A stretch of DNA of 29,039 nt from Hamiltosporidium magnivora (Eukaryota > Microsporidia > Dubosqiidae), in the NCBI GenBank assembly GCA_004325065.1, contig PITI01000045.1, forward strand, positions 1 through 29,039, written 5' to 3'. The position numbers and the translations under genes were made by a program. The notes beneath the pieces were generated by a model, which made no database searches, had not been told where the DNA came from, and saw only the letters and a list, made by a program, of their open reading frames with translations. How positions within the stretch are numbered: the stretch's first letter is position 1; every line of letters begins with the position of its first letter. This document shows, in pieces, positions 1 to 9,847 of this stretch.

Positions 1-196
1 ATTTTCAAATATTGATTTTATTTATGATAATTAAGAGAAAAAATCTAAAAAGACAAAATTTTAAGAGAAGCACAATACAATATACATATTTTCTTACAAA
101 GCAATAACATAAAAAAATCTTTTGAATTCTAAATTCGTTAATTAAGGATAAATTAAAAAAAAAAGATTAAAATCTCAAAAAAAAAATTTAATTTTT

Positions 197-230
197 TTAA
201 TTAATTATTTAATGTATTTAATTCCCTAAA
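197..230 (+). promoter_or_regulatory. Upstream AATTAATT element and TTCCCTAAA box of family A
   Basis: A TTAATTAATT stretch (197-206) is followed by TTCCCTAAA (222-230), which ends exactly 3 bases before the ATG at 234. The intact paralogue has the same box at the same spacing (7489-7497, ATG at 7501). CCC-like motifs hugging the start codon are a known microsporidian transcription signal, so this is probably the core promoter or initiator. Its survival next to a dead gene fits recent loss. Confidence 0.5.
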
Positions 231-233
231 CGA

Positions 234-2568
234 ATGAATAAAATTATTTTTAAGATCATCGTTTTTCTTTCAAAATGTTTATTTATACATATTTCTGTTT
301 TAATTCTCGAAAGATAGTTTTTTATTACATTGAAAACACGAGTATTTGCTATGAAAAATGTGAAAATGAAAAAAATATTTTTTATGAATTTGAACTCAAA
401 AACAAAAGGATTCAGAACTAATTCAAGTCTATATATCTTTTTGAAAACGAAACGATAAAGTGCATAACATAACAGATAAATTTATATATGAATCTATAAA
501 AAAAAACTTGAAATAGCTAGTCAAAAAGACTTCATTATTAATATTTTACTGAATATAGAAGGGAAAAACAGTTTTCGGGATTACAGAATATTTTTAGGGC
601 GAATCAATCAGGAATTTTTTTCTAGATTCATAAAATATATAACAAGAAGAGACTCAATTTTCTATGTAGATTTGAGAGAATTACTTGAAATTTTGATGTT
701 TCTGAAGACATTGGAACTTAAAAGAACACAAAATAATAGAGAATTCCTACAATACATATTAGTTAAAAGCTTAAAAAATTCAATGTTTGATTTCAGTCTA
801 ATTGAGTCATTACTAAATCATGATGAATATGATAGTAGTTTTTATATCACAAAATTGGAATATTTATTTAGCAAATTTGGAAAGTTTGTATATATTCATG
901 AAGCACAGTCTATATTTTTATCTTTCAAAAACACTGCCTTGCTTTACGAAAAAAATTCAGTCATATCATACCAAAATTATGTTTTTCAAACAAAAAAATT
1001 ATTTAAAAATAATATTTTTTCTATTTCGGAGTATAAAATACTAAACGTTGAAAAAATTTTAAAAGAAAAAAAAAGTGGTTTCTAACTTGTATTTTTTTCA
1101 TGAAATTTTTTAAAATAAACACATTTTTGATTCAGATAGATCAAACATATTTTAGTAAAACTCTTTTGAACTTTTTTGATGAAATAAAGCCTAATAAACT
1201 TGAAAGATTCATAATAGTGGATCAATCGCTTATAAAGTCTGCATTAAAAGCTTTTTTAAAAACTGGATATTTTTTTATTTCAGAATTTGTGAAAATTTAC
1301 TTCAATTTGACTGTTAAGGAAATACGATTGATTTTAAAAAATAGTGAAAATATTCGCAGACTTCATATAATAAGTGATGAGGCGAGTTATGATGTTTTAT
1401 TTGAATTATACACTTATGTCTTAACAAATAAGAAAATCTTTATAAAATATAAAGGTAAAATTTTGAAAATTAACTCTCAAAAAGAAAAACATTTTAGAAA
1501 TTTACCACAAAATCTGATTTTCTATGCCAAAAATCCAAACTATTCAGAGGAATCGTATAAATATAGTTATCTATATTCTTTGGTTCATTATAGAATCTGT
1601 AAAAAATTACCAAGAAAACACATGGAATCAAGGAATATGAATCAATACTTGCGCATTGTATAAACTTTAAAAATATTCAAGTTTCTACTTTCCCAGACAC
1701 TGATGTGATCAAAATAGGTAAAAAAATATTGAAATTTATAGAAAAAATAGTAAGTCTTGTAAGTATAACCTTTCATCAAGTAATATTTACAGAAAACGAA
1801 ATAAAATTCCTTTTAAAGTCAGAAAAAATAACATTTTTAAAATTAAATAACGTAGATCTTTCTCGAATAAAATACTCAAAATATAAAATACATAATTCAT
1901 CTCTTAGGGGATTAACCATGAGTCACTGCAATGAAATCTTTAAATTAGAGTTTTTATATTTTTTATCCTTTTTAGAAATATTGTTTTTTTAAAATTTACT
2001 ATATCTGAGGTAGATTTAAACCTTAGAACCGAGCTTTATAAGATTTTTCCTTGAAATTTAAAATTAAAAAAGGAAATATTTCTTCCGAAATTAGATTATT
2101 TAAAAATTTCAACCGAGAGGATTTCAAAGATACATTTCCTATAATTTTTGCTATTCCAATTTTTTCGATCTTAATAATCTAAAAATATTGGTACTTTTTA
2201 TTTACGATTTAGATGAATTAGATATCAATACGTGCTAATATTAGTACTTTAATTGATATTTCATTTTCTTTTGATAAACGAGATTGAAAAATCAATTTAA
2301 AAAACCTTGATAAAGTTATTCAGAACAATAATGTTTATAAAATAACAATAAGAGTTTATAATTTATCTGAAGATGTTGTTATTTTTTAAACTTCTCTTAA
2401 AAAATCAAATCTACATTTATTTATTTTGAATCTATTACTAAAGAGAATCTAAATCTATTAATTAGGTTTGGATTAGCAGGTAGAGATAATCTTAGATTAT
2501 ATTGTACAATCGTTTCTATCTGGTTACCAGAAATAATATATTGCTGCCACGAGATCGGATTTTATTAA
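234..2568 (+). pseudogene. Decayed copy of family A LRR-like gene
   Basis: This is a dead paralogue of the gene at 7501-9847 and is colinear with it from start codon to stop. The start region aligns (ATG at 234, three bases after TTCCCTAAA, as at 7501). Readable pieces lie in three different frames: about 672-1085, 1100-1663 and 1705-1992. The first matches the partner around its IEELINILLLLETL segment, the second around KPDKLSKLILIDD and LTLIEIRLVL, the third around SSLRGLTISH. Further matches continue to about 2568, near a segment related to the partner's GRDNIKFHC end. Several frameshifts and in-frame stops, including one in the first 100 codons, rule out one protein. The product, if it ever existed, was a large Leu/Ile/Lys/Asn-rich protein with LRR-like spacing and no signal peptide that I can see. 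Function unknown. The decay calls are direct from the sequence; the family assignment rests on comparison with the second copy. Confidence 0.85.
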
Positions 2569-5352
2569 TATAAACATAACAAAAACATGCGAATACGAAA
2601 TGAAAAAAGCTCTTTACTGTATTTTTAAATAAACAGAAATGTAAGATAATCTTTCAAATAATAAGTTTCTCATTTGTAGTGATTATTCTTATCAATAAGA
2701 ACACATTTAATCAAAAAAAATATATTGAATAGCTTTTATAACATAAATATCTCTGCAGAGTTCTAATTTAATTTATTTATTAAAACCCGGATTAAGAAAA
2801 TTATCATTCAAAAGTACACAAAGAAAACTTTAAAGTCAAAAAATTTTTGTATGATTTAGTTAGATTCTTTAGATATATCAGATCCAAATAAATCTCAATA
2901 AGCACATCGATTTCAATTTAAATTTTCTTACAGCAAATCTTTACAATTTTAAAAAATACAAGTAACTCAGTCCTATATAATGAAAATTTTCCCCTATAAT
3001 ATCAGTTATGTTTTCAATTTTTTTTATTTAAATATGGTTTTTCTATAAAATATTGGTATTAAATCGAGAGATTTTGGTATACTTGAATTATCATCACATT
3101 CAAAAACCACGGTAGAATATTCTTCAAAATATTTCTTGCTTTATTCAGACTCTAAAATTGTTATCATAAGTAGATACATTTGTTTAAATACAAAAAGAAT
3201 CATCAATCCATTAGTTGGGTTACATTTTAATCTTGAGTATGAAAAATCGTTCGGTGAATTTCTCAATAAATAATTTTATTTTGTAAACAAATGTTTTTTT
3301 GCTATTTTATTTTACAAATGAAGATTTTAAGATTTTTTACACTAAAGCTAACTTAAATTTTTAAGCTGTAAAAAAACTTGCATCGATTGCAGAACTTGAA
3401 AGTAAATTTTTTTAAGTAATAGTTAAGTTTTTGTTCGTATATTATATAACTAGTAGGTTTAAATTACAACTTATTGGGATTTATACAATAGTTCAAACGT
3501 GTAGAAAATATGTTATAAACTCAATCCTCGCTTTCCTATATATTTTAAATAACTTAAAGATTCAAGATGGTAACTGTAGTTTTTTTCTATTAAACGAGTA
3601 TTGCCGAAATGCTGATATAGATATATTATATTTTTCTTTATAGATATACTAAATATGTCGAGAATTATGAAGCAGATATTTTGAAAAATAGATGAAATGC
3701 TTTATGAATTTCAAATGTTTTGGTTATTGCATTTAATATTTCCTTCATGGTTTATAATACCCTATAAATTGCGTGAATGATATCTGGATGTTTTTTTTCT
3801 GCGTTTTCACGTTGAATTTGGTTGCTAATAGTATAATTTTTGTTACGATGGCGAGGTAAAACAAAAATTTATTTTTATAAATCATGATTATGGTTTTTTT
3901 TCCTAACAAATATTTAGCTGACTACCAATTTTTCATGAAATCATTTTAATTGCATGTCTGCGTGTCTCTAAAATCTTCATTTTGAGAAATGAAATGTTTT
4001 CTTTTATTCCTATTTTTTTAGATTTTTTATAATGATCAAACCACTGTCGCTGTATTTTTCTTTGTGGCAAGAAAAAATAAAATGTTCCTGTAATTTTAAA
4101 ATTCGTTTTTCATTCCTGTATTGCTTGTATATTTGGTTTCACTTCCTATATTATTCTTAGGTAATACATAATAGGCTATCAAAATTTATTATTTCTTAAT
4201 ATTTCGAATTCACGATTTAATACTTTAGATAACTAAATTTTTAGAATTACCTTGTTTTTCAGCTTATTTATCGATTTAGAGATCGTAAACTATTCTAAAA
4301 TCGCAAAACTTTTTATTTTTTTATTATAAAGCATTAATACTGTTCTTAGTCAAAATAATATTCACGAATTTCATTTATTAAGTTTGTAGAATTGAAATCA
4401 GGCGAGTTTAATTGAAGCAAATGCAAACCTAATATTTCTCATATAAAATATATGATTTTTTCTTAGTGAGATATGAAAATTTCATTCGTGGCTTTCGGCT
4501 CTGGTTTTCAAACAGAAATATTTTTTTAGGCAAGAATTTGAATTTTCTAAATTATCTAAAGCGTATCGTGGTTTTTTTTATCAATCACTCGTTACAAACA
4601 TCAGCTTTATATAAAAAGTAGAAACTCTTAAAAATCCGAATTTCTTCGAAAAGATGGATTCAATAAGGAAATATGATACATTAGATACAGCTATTCGTAT
4701 AATATTTTATGGATACAACTTTCGATTTAAATTTCCTCAAAATAATTTATAAACTTAAATTTAAGAATATTGAATCCGTTATTTTGATTTATTTGACAAA
4801 TTAATTCTAATAGATTCATTCATGTAAATACTTCATAGAATTTTCAAAAATTAGAAACTATGATATAAAAGATGAACTATAAGCTTAAAAGTAAAATATT
4901 CCGGACATCTATCAGAAATAAACAAAATATTGTTTTTCAATAACAAATAAAAATTTTCTTGGGAAAATCATAGGCTATAGAGGAAGTTGTAAGAATTTTG
5001 AGGTTTTGATTAAATAAATTATAATATTTTTTAATAAAACAAATAGTAATTATAATTTAGATGTTGAATTGCTTTAGAATGTATTTTCTTTTGAGAAAAA
5101 CTTGGTTAAAATAGTCAAATACATGTTCAAACGGAAATAAAATACTTATAATTTTAACAATCCTTATAACTTTAAAGTGTATTATTTGGTTTTTTTACCT
5201 ATTTTATAAACCGTTCTAATTTTTCTTTTCGAATTTCTTTTAAAGTAAAAATAAATTGGTAATTTCCCTACTCCTTTAAAAATCCGTATTGCATCCCTTT
5301 AAAATAGAGGAAATTTTAGTTAATATATAGCATTTTTTTAATAAAGCGGCAC
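2569..5352. other. Gene-poor AT-rich span with short orphan reading frames
   Basis: No intact gene is visible. Two short open stretches on the plus strand are the best candidates for coding relics. One is 3061-3273: 70 codons ending in a stop, without an ATG, with a fairly protein-like composition (SKYFLLYSDSKIVIISRYIC). The other is 3431-3643: 70 codons, also without an ATG at its beginning. Neither resembles the other families in the window. The rest is low-complexity A/T-rich DNA where I see no RNA gene or mobile element. Confidence 0.5.
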
Positions 5353-5955
5353 ATTTTGGATTTTTTTCGTGGTATTTTATTGTTCTGGATTCCAAATATA
5401 AATCCTCCCCGATATTCCATCAATATCTCTTACGATCCTAGATCCACGGATTTTCCATCTAGAAGATATGTAGGGCTTAATTAATCAGCGAGGCATTTGC
5501 CGAGTGTTTGTTAGTGTTCACTGCCTTGTATGTTACCTTATGGTGAAACCCAACCTATTTCCAAGACCATGCAGCCTTTTCATTTACCCTGCACCTTTCA
5601 AACTCAATATACTTCCAGCCATTATCTATTTCGGCCACTTACATGATGCTTTCACAGACAGGTAATGTTATATTGACAAATTTAACCTGCTACTTTGCTA
5701 TCCTGAGTTTAAAGGATTATATTTTTATATACCCGTGCGCTAATTTTTCTAACGCGAGTAAAAAGGCTAGGTTTCCAGGCTTTTACATAGCAATTGCCTA
5801 GAATCTAAGCAGAGGAAGGCGATCTTGTTACATAAAAAACTACAAAATGAATTTTAGAAAAGGATTTACTCTATCGTTGATTTCTCTTCACTCTAAAAAC
5901 TTCCTTAGAACGACCGAAAATCCAGATTGGTTTTATTCCCACAAAAATCCAAAAT
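5353..5955 (+). mobile_element. Degenerate ~600-bp element with terminal inverted repeats, copy 1
   Basis: The ends form an imperfect terminal inverted repeat of about 38 bp. The left end (5353-5391) and the reverse complement of the right end (5919-5955) both start ATTTTGGATTTTT, continue through a GTGG-AT-rich part and reach TCTGGATT. The interior is clearly less A/T-rich than its surroundings. A second copy lies inverted at 28012-28620, alignable over its whole length, for example around GAGTGTTTGTTAGTGTTC against GGTGTTTGTTAATGTTC. No intact transposase is visible; a short frame shared by both copies has the pattern RG-C-VFV-V-C-VC but is broken. This is most likely an old non-autonomous (MITE-like) or internally decayed cut-and-paste DNA transposon. 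I see no convincing target-site duplication, so the exact ends may be off by a few bases. Confidence 0.75.
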
Positions 5956-6046
5956 ATGATTTCATATTATAGTTTCACCTAATCATTACCAAGCAGATGG
6001 TTCTAAATGCGGTCAATAACTTTCTTATTACCTCTTTCAAAAATAT

Positions 6047-6066
6047 TAATTAAATTTAATTTATCA
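6047..6066 (+). promoter_or_regulatory. Fossil AATTAATT-type upstream element of family B
   Basis: The stretch ATTAATTAAATTTAATTT lies about 50 bp before the decayed family B start and closely resembles the stretch at 15627-15653 before the intact paralogue. An AAAAAATATTTTT run then directly precedes the lost start codon, as AAAAATATTTTT does at 11660. It is most likely the remnant of the family promoter. Confidence 0.45.
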
Positions 6067-6113
6067 AATTAAAATATTAATTAGTGCACAAATATACTGT
6101 AAAAAATATTTTT

Positions 6114-6786
6114 ATATAGATATGTTCTATTTTAACAGAAAAAGTCACTGAAATTTCTTTATATTGCGAAAAACTTTGTAAGATGATATGAAAAAGGACC
6201 CGATTTTTATTTTTTCTTTTTGTAATGTATTTTCAAAAACCTACATTTCTTCAAATTTTATTCAATTTCTACCATACAAATCGCAGTTTATTATGTTTGA
6301 TGCTCTATATAAAATATTTTATTTGCATTTCAATCATTGGTTACAATTTTTTTACGAGAAACCAACGAAGTGAAATGGTAAGTATTGCAACGTTGGTATA
6401 TTTATTTTTTTTATTAGCAATTTAAGTCCGATATCTTGCAAAGATTTAAAAAGTATCCAGATAACAATTTCAATATTATAGTTCGTGTAAATGATTACTT
6501 ACGAAGAATAAACTCTTTTTGCTAATATGTTTTGAATGTTTGCATGCACGATTTATTATTCGAAATGAATTGAAAGGTTTAGGAGCATATAAAAAGGTTG
6601 AAATTTTTATTTAGCTATCTTCAAATGTTAATAACTTTCATTTATTGGTCAAAAATTGGTTTCGGTTTATTGGAAAGACAATTATTTCTAATTGACGAAA
6701 AATACTTTTTTATTTTTGAAATCTTTTTCAATATTGTTTATCGAATATTATGCACAAAAGCTGAAGAAAGAGCGAAATTATATTAG
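6114..6786 (+). pseudogene. Decayed third copy of family B multi-pass membrane protein
   Basis: This is a broken paralogue of the genes at 11660 and 15694. The start codon position reads ATA (6114-6116) right after the same AAAAAATATTTTT run that precedes the 11660 start. Readable blocks occur in changing frames. Around 6190-6300, KKDPIFIFSFCNV matches RDKSIFFLVLF of the 15694 protein. From about 6300, LYIKYFICISIIGYNFF matches LCIKYFIYITIINSYFY, followed by a match to the KNRKEEIVSN region. From 6598 to 6786, the segment starting KFLFSYLQ and ending in EERAKLY matches the C-terminal membrane segments and the TRKMKLII region. At least two frameshifts and several stops separate the blocks. The nucleotide match also runs through 6500-6600 (TTATTATTCGAAA against TTATTATTCTAAA). 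No functional product is expected. Confidence 0.8.
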
Positions 6787-7500
6787 GAATATCTTGAGTA
6801 AATCGAATTCAAGTCAACAAATATAAACCATGATAATTTCTTAAAAGCAAGCTTTCTATAAACTAGAGCATCCGAATAAAATCATTTACGTCTTTTTTGT
6901 TCAAAATCTCGAAAATATTTTTTTGGTAAATATTAAGGATATAACTTTGTAGAATTCAGAGAATTCTGTGTTTTTAATTATTTCAGCAAATAAATTTTCG
7001 CACTTCTAAATAACTCATTTAAATTAAGTATAATTTTTTAAACATACCATGAGATCTACCTATATTTTTCTATTCGAATTTTTATATCTTTCATTAGATA
7101 AATGCTTTTTCCAGCCATATTCTACCGCTCGATTTTTAATATTAACTTTCTACAACACCAAAGATTAAGTCACGGATCAGTGTCCCAGCATTTCTAGGGT
7201 CGATCTTCTTTACTGGAAAGCAGATTTTAAAGTACAAATCATTTCAACATCCACAAATTCTATGATTTTTTCTTTAAAATCTTTTCGTTTTATGTTTCCT
7301 ATTAATAGACCATTTTCATACTAGCTAAGTGATTTTTATGGCAATCATTTACTTTTAAATAAGTTTCCTTTAATTACTTATAATGCAGAATCATCGAGGT
7401 ATGTTCATAGATTCTAGAAGTAATTTAACGAATATTAATTGATTAATTTAATTTAAAACCAATTTAATAATATACAAAATAAATTATATTCCCTAAATTA
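6787..7500. other. Intergenic span before the family A gene
   Basis: AT-rich, no intact gene. On the minus strand, 7222-7142 reads 26 codons without a stop (CFPVKKIDPRNAGTLIRDLI and onward) and faintly recalls the cF-V-dR-a-TL-pattern of ISXO2/IS1595-type transposases, but it is too short to annotate. Just before the gene, an AATTGATTAATTTAATTT stretch (7437-7454) and TTCCCTAAA (7489-7497) match the upstream elements of the dead paralogue. Confidence 0.4.
7489..7497 (+). promoter_or_regulatory. TTCCCTAAA start-proximal box
   Basis: TTCCCTAAA sits exactly three bases before the ATG at 7501, identical in sequence and spacing to the box before the dead paralogue at 234. It is consistent with the CCC-like signals found next to start codons in microsporidia, and it supports 7501 as the true start. 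Confidence 0.5.
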
Positions 7501-8808
7501 ATGAAAAAAAATGATTTAAAGATTTCATCTGTTCTCATAAAATTTTTACTGATACGATTTTCTGGTATATTTAGTAGAAAGATAGTGTTTTACTACATCG
7601 AAACTACAAGTATTGAAAATGAAAAGAAATTTAATAAAAATGAAGTTTTATATGAATTTGAAATAACAAACAATAAAATTTTAAAGAAATTCAAATATGT
7701 ATATCTTCTAAAAGATGAAACATTACAATGCAAAACGAAAAAAGACAAACTGGCTTATTATTCACCAAAAAAAATAGAAATATCTAGTCAAGACTTAATT
7801 ATCGATATATTCATGAGTGAAGAGGAAAAAAAAAATGCTCAAGATTTTAGGAAATTTCTTGGGCAAATTAAAGAAAATGTATTGCTTAGGTTTATAAAAT
7901 ATATTACGGTTAAGGACACGATTTTAAACGTTGGAATCGAAGAATTAATAAATATTTTACTACTTTTGGAAACCCTTGGGATTAAAATGACAAAAAATAA
8001 CACTTTATTTCTAAAATTCTTATCTTTCCATAGTTTAATGAATCCTAATTTTGATTTTAAACCTATAGAAGCATTGCAAGAAAACGATAAATATAAAAGT
8101 ATCTATAATGCTTCGGTTTTAGAATATTTTTACCGGGTATTCCGTAAATTTGTTTACATTAGTGACGTTCATTCGTTATTTCTAACTTTAAAAAATGAAG
8201 CTTTAATTTGCGAAAAAGACTCTATATTATCATACGAAAAATATGTATTTCGAAAGAAAAATCTTATGAAAAGCAATATTTTTCGTATTTCAAGCTTGGA
8301 AATATCCAAAATCGAAAAAATTTTAAATATGACATGGTGTATGAAAGCCTGTATTTTCTTTGTTAAATATTTGAAAATCGATATATTCTTGTGCCGCATA
8401 AATCAAAAATGTCCTAGTGAGTGTATTTTGAACTTTATTAATTTAGTAAAACCAGATAAGCTTAGCAAGTTAATATTAATAGACGATTCTTACACAAAAT
8501 CTATATTTGAAGCCTTCGTAAACTTTGGATATTTATATAGTACAAAATTTGTGAAAATTATTTGCAACTTAACTTTAATTGAGATACGATTGGTTTTACA
8601 ACATTGTGCAAATATCAAAACATTGCATCTAGAAGGTTATCAGGGGAATTATGATATCCTATTTGAATTGTATTGTTATGCCTTGACAAATAATAATATT
8701 TTTATAAAATACAAACCAAGTTCTTTCGAGATTCAATGTATAAAAGAAGAAAAAATAGAGAAGCTACCACCAAACCTTGCTTTCTATGTCAAAAAATCTT
8801 CAATATGA
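7501..8808 (+). CDS. Family A LRR-like protein, N-terminal part (frameshifted gene)
   Basis: This encodes 435 residues before a stop, and is the first part of a ~780-residue protein that continues in another frame to 9847. I do not recognise the family. It is rich in Leu, Ile, Lys, Asn, Phe and Tyr, with no signal peptide or obvious membrane segment. From about residue 300, stretches such as LSKLILIDD and IRLVLQHCANIKTLHLEG show the spaced leucines of LRR-like repeats. The start is fixed by TTCCCTAAA three bases upstream and by alignment with the paralogue at 234. The reading frame derails at the run of six A at 8791-8796; the paralogue has five A at the same codon (1529-1533). After that, only KKSSI precedes the stop. 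Large LRR-like families are common in some microsporidia and are suspected to be host-facing, but nothing here shows the location. Confidence 0.75.
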   Translation: MKKNDLKISSVLIKFLLIRFSGIFSRKIVFYYIETTSIENEKKFNKNEVLYEFEITNNKILKKFKYVYLLKDETLQCKTKKDKLAYYSPKKIEISSQDLIIDIFMSEEEKKNAQDFRKFLGQIKENVLLRFIKYITVKDTILNVGIEELINILLLLETLGIKMTKNNTLFLKFLSFHSLMNPNFDFKPIEALQENDKYKSIYNASVLEYFYRVFRKFVYISDVHSLFLTLKNEALICEKDSILSYEKYVFRKKNLMKSNIFRISSLEISKIEKILNMTWCMKACIFFVKYLKIDIFLCRINQKCPSECILNFINLVKPDKLSKLILIDDSYTKSIFEAFVNFGYLYSTKFVKIICNLTLIEIRLVLQHCANIKTLHLEGYQGNYDILFELYCYALTNNNIFIKYKPSSFEIQCIKEEKIEKLPPNLAFYVKKSSI

Positions 8809-9847
8809 AAATGAATCGTGCGAATCTTGTTATCTGATTTCATTGGGTCACTATAGAACATGCACAATGGAATATAATAGAAACCTTGATATTAAAAGGT
8901 ATAAATTAGGATTTAAGCGCTGTTTAAATTTAAAAAATATTTTAGTTTTTGGCTCTCCGGGATCTGGTAGATTTGGACTAAATAAAAAGATTTTAAAATA
9001 CATCAATAAAATCCCGAAACTAAGCTCAATTTGTTTTAAACAAATTTTATTTACAGAAAACGAATTAAATTTCTTATTAAAGTCGGATAGAATAGATTTT
9101 TTGAAATTAGACAATATTGAGTTTCAGAATAAAAAATTTTCAAAATATAAAACATGTAATTCCTCTCTTCGTGGATTAACAATAAGCCACACCACTAAAA
9201 CTTTTGATTTAGATTTTTTATACTTTCTTTCATTATTCAGCAATATTGTCTTTCTGAAAATTTATATTTTTCAAGTTGATTTAAATTTAAAAACAGAGCT
9301 TTATAAGCAGTTTCCTAAAAAAATCTATATTAAGCGAGAAAAACATTTGCCTGAATTAGATTATTTAAAAATTTCTACGAGTTATGATATAAAAGTTTCT
9401 TTTCCTATTTTATTTGCTCTCTCACATGTTTTTGATCTAAGTAATCTACAAATATTGATATTATTTATTTATGATTTGGATGAATTAGATATAAAAATAC
9501 TTTCTCACATCACTAATTTAGTTGATATTTCAGTATATTTTCGTAAAAGAGATATAAAAATTAATCTTGAAAACTTTAATAAAGTCATTCAGAAAAATAA
9601 AATTTACAAAATTTCTATAAGTGTCTATGATTTGTGTAAAGAGTGTATTAATTGTCTAATCCACATGAAAAACATCAAGTCTGTTTATTTTATGTTTGAA
9701 TTTATTACCAAAGAGAATCTAAATTTGTTAAAAAAATTTAAGTTAGTTGGTAGAGATAATATAAAATTTCATTGTACAAACGATATTATATGGTCATCAG
9801 AAATAATTGGCAGTTGTGAGGAAATGGGGATTTTGGTGAACGGTTAA
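8777..9847 (+). CDS. Family A LRR-like protein, C-terminal part (frameshifted gene)
   Basis: This is the continuation of the gene starting at 7501, in the next frame; the two frames overlap by about 30 bases. The first ATG in this frame is at 8786, but the paralogue reads straight through (NLIFYAKNPNY against NLAFYVK plus NLQYEN), so a separate gene is unlikely. Deleting one A from the run at 8791-8796 would join the two frames. The part is LRR-like: regularly spaced units such as IDFLKLDNIEF, SSLRGLTISH, NLQILILFIYDLDELDI and HMKNIKSVYFMFEF. There is no membrane segment and no catalytic motif. The end GRDNIKFHCTND is shared with the dead copy. The gene may be a recent pseudogene, may be expressed by slippage at the A-run, or the extra A may be a sequencing error. 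I cannot decide between these from sequence alone. Confidence 0.75.
   Translation: MLSMSKNLQYENESCESCYLISLGHYRTCTMEYNRNLDIKRYKLGFKRCLNLKNILVFGSPGSGRFGLNKKILKYINKIPKLSSICFKQILFTENELNFLLKSDRIDFLKLDNIEFQNKKFSKYKTCNSSLRGLTISHTTKTFDLDFLYFLSLFSNIVFLKIYIFQVDLNLKTELYKQFPKKIYIKREKHLPELDYLKISTSYDIKVSFPILFALSHVFDLSNLQILILFIYDLDELDIKILSHITNLVDISVYFRKRDIKINLENFNKVIQKNKIYKISISVYDLCKECINCLIHMKNIKSVYFMFEFITKENLNLLKKFKLVGRDNIKFHCTNDIIWSSEIIGSCEEMGILVNG
8791..8796 (+). other. A6 run where the family A reading frame breaks
   Basis: The coding run GTC-AAAAAA-TCT here has one A more than the homologous GCC-AAAAA-TCC at 1529-1533 of the dead paralogue. Protein alignment is uninterrupted if one A is removed, so this is the lesion or slippage site. 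Confidence 0.75.

Noticed and set aside
3431..3643. 70-codon ORF as a gene
   Set aside because: It starts at TTG, has no paralogue in the window and is within what chance gives in such DNA.
8790..8800. Intron joining the two halves of the family A gene
   Set aside because: There is no room for an intron. The protein alignment with the paralogue is continuous after removal of a single A, and there are no splice-like borders.
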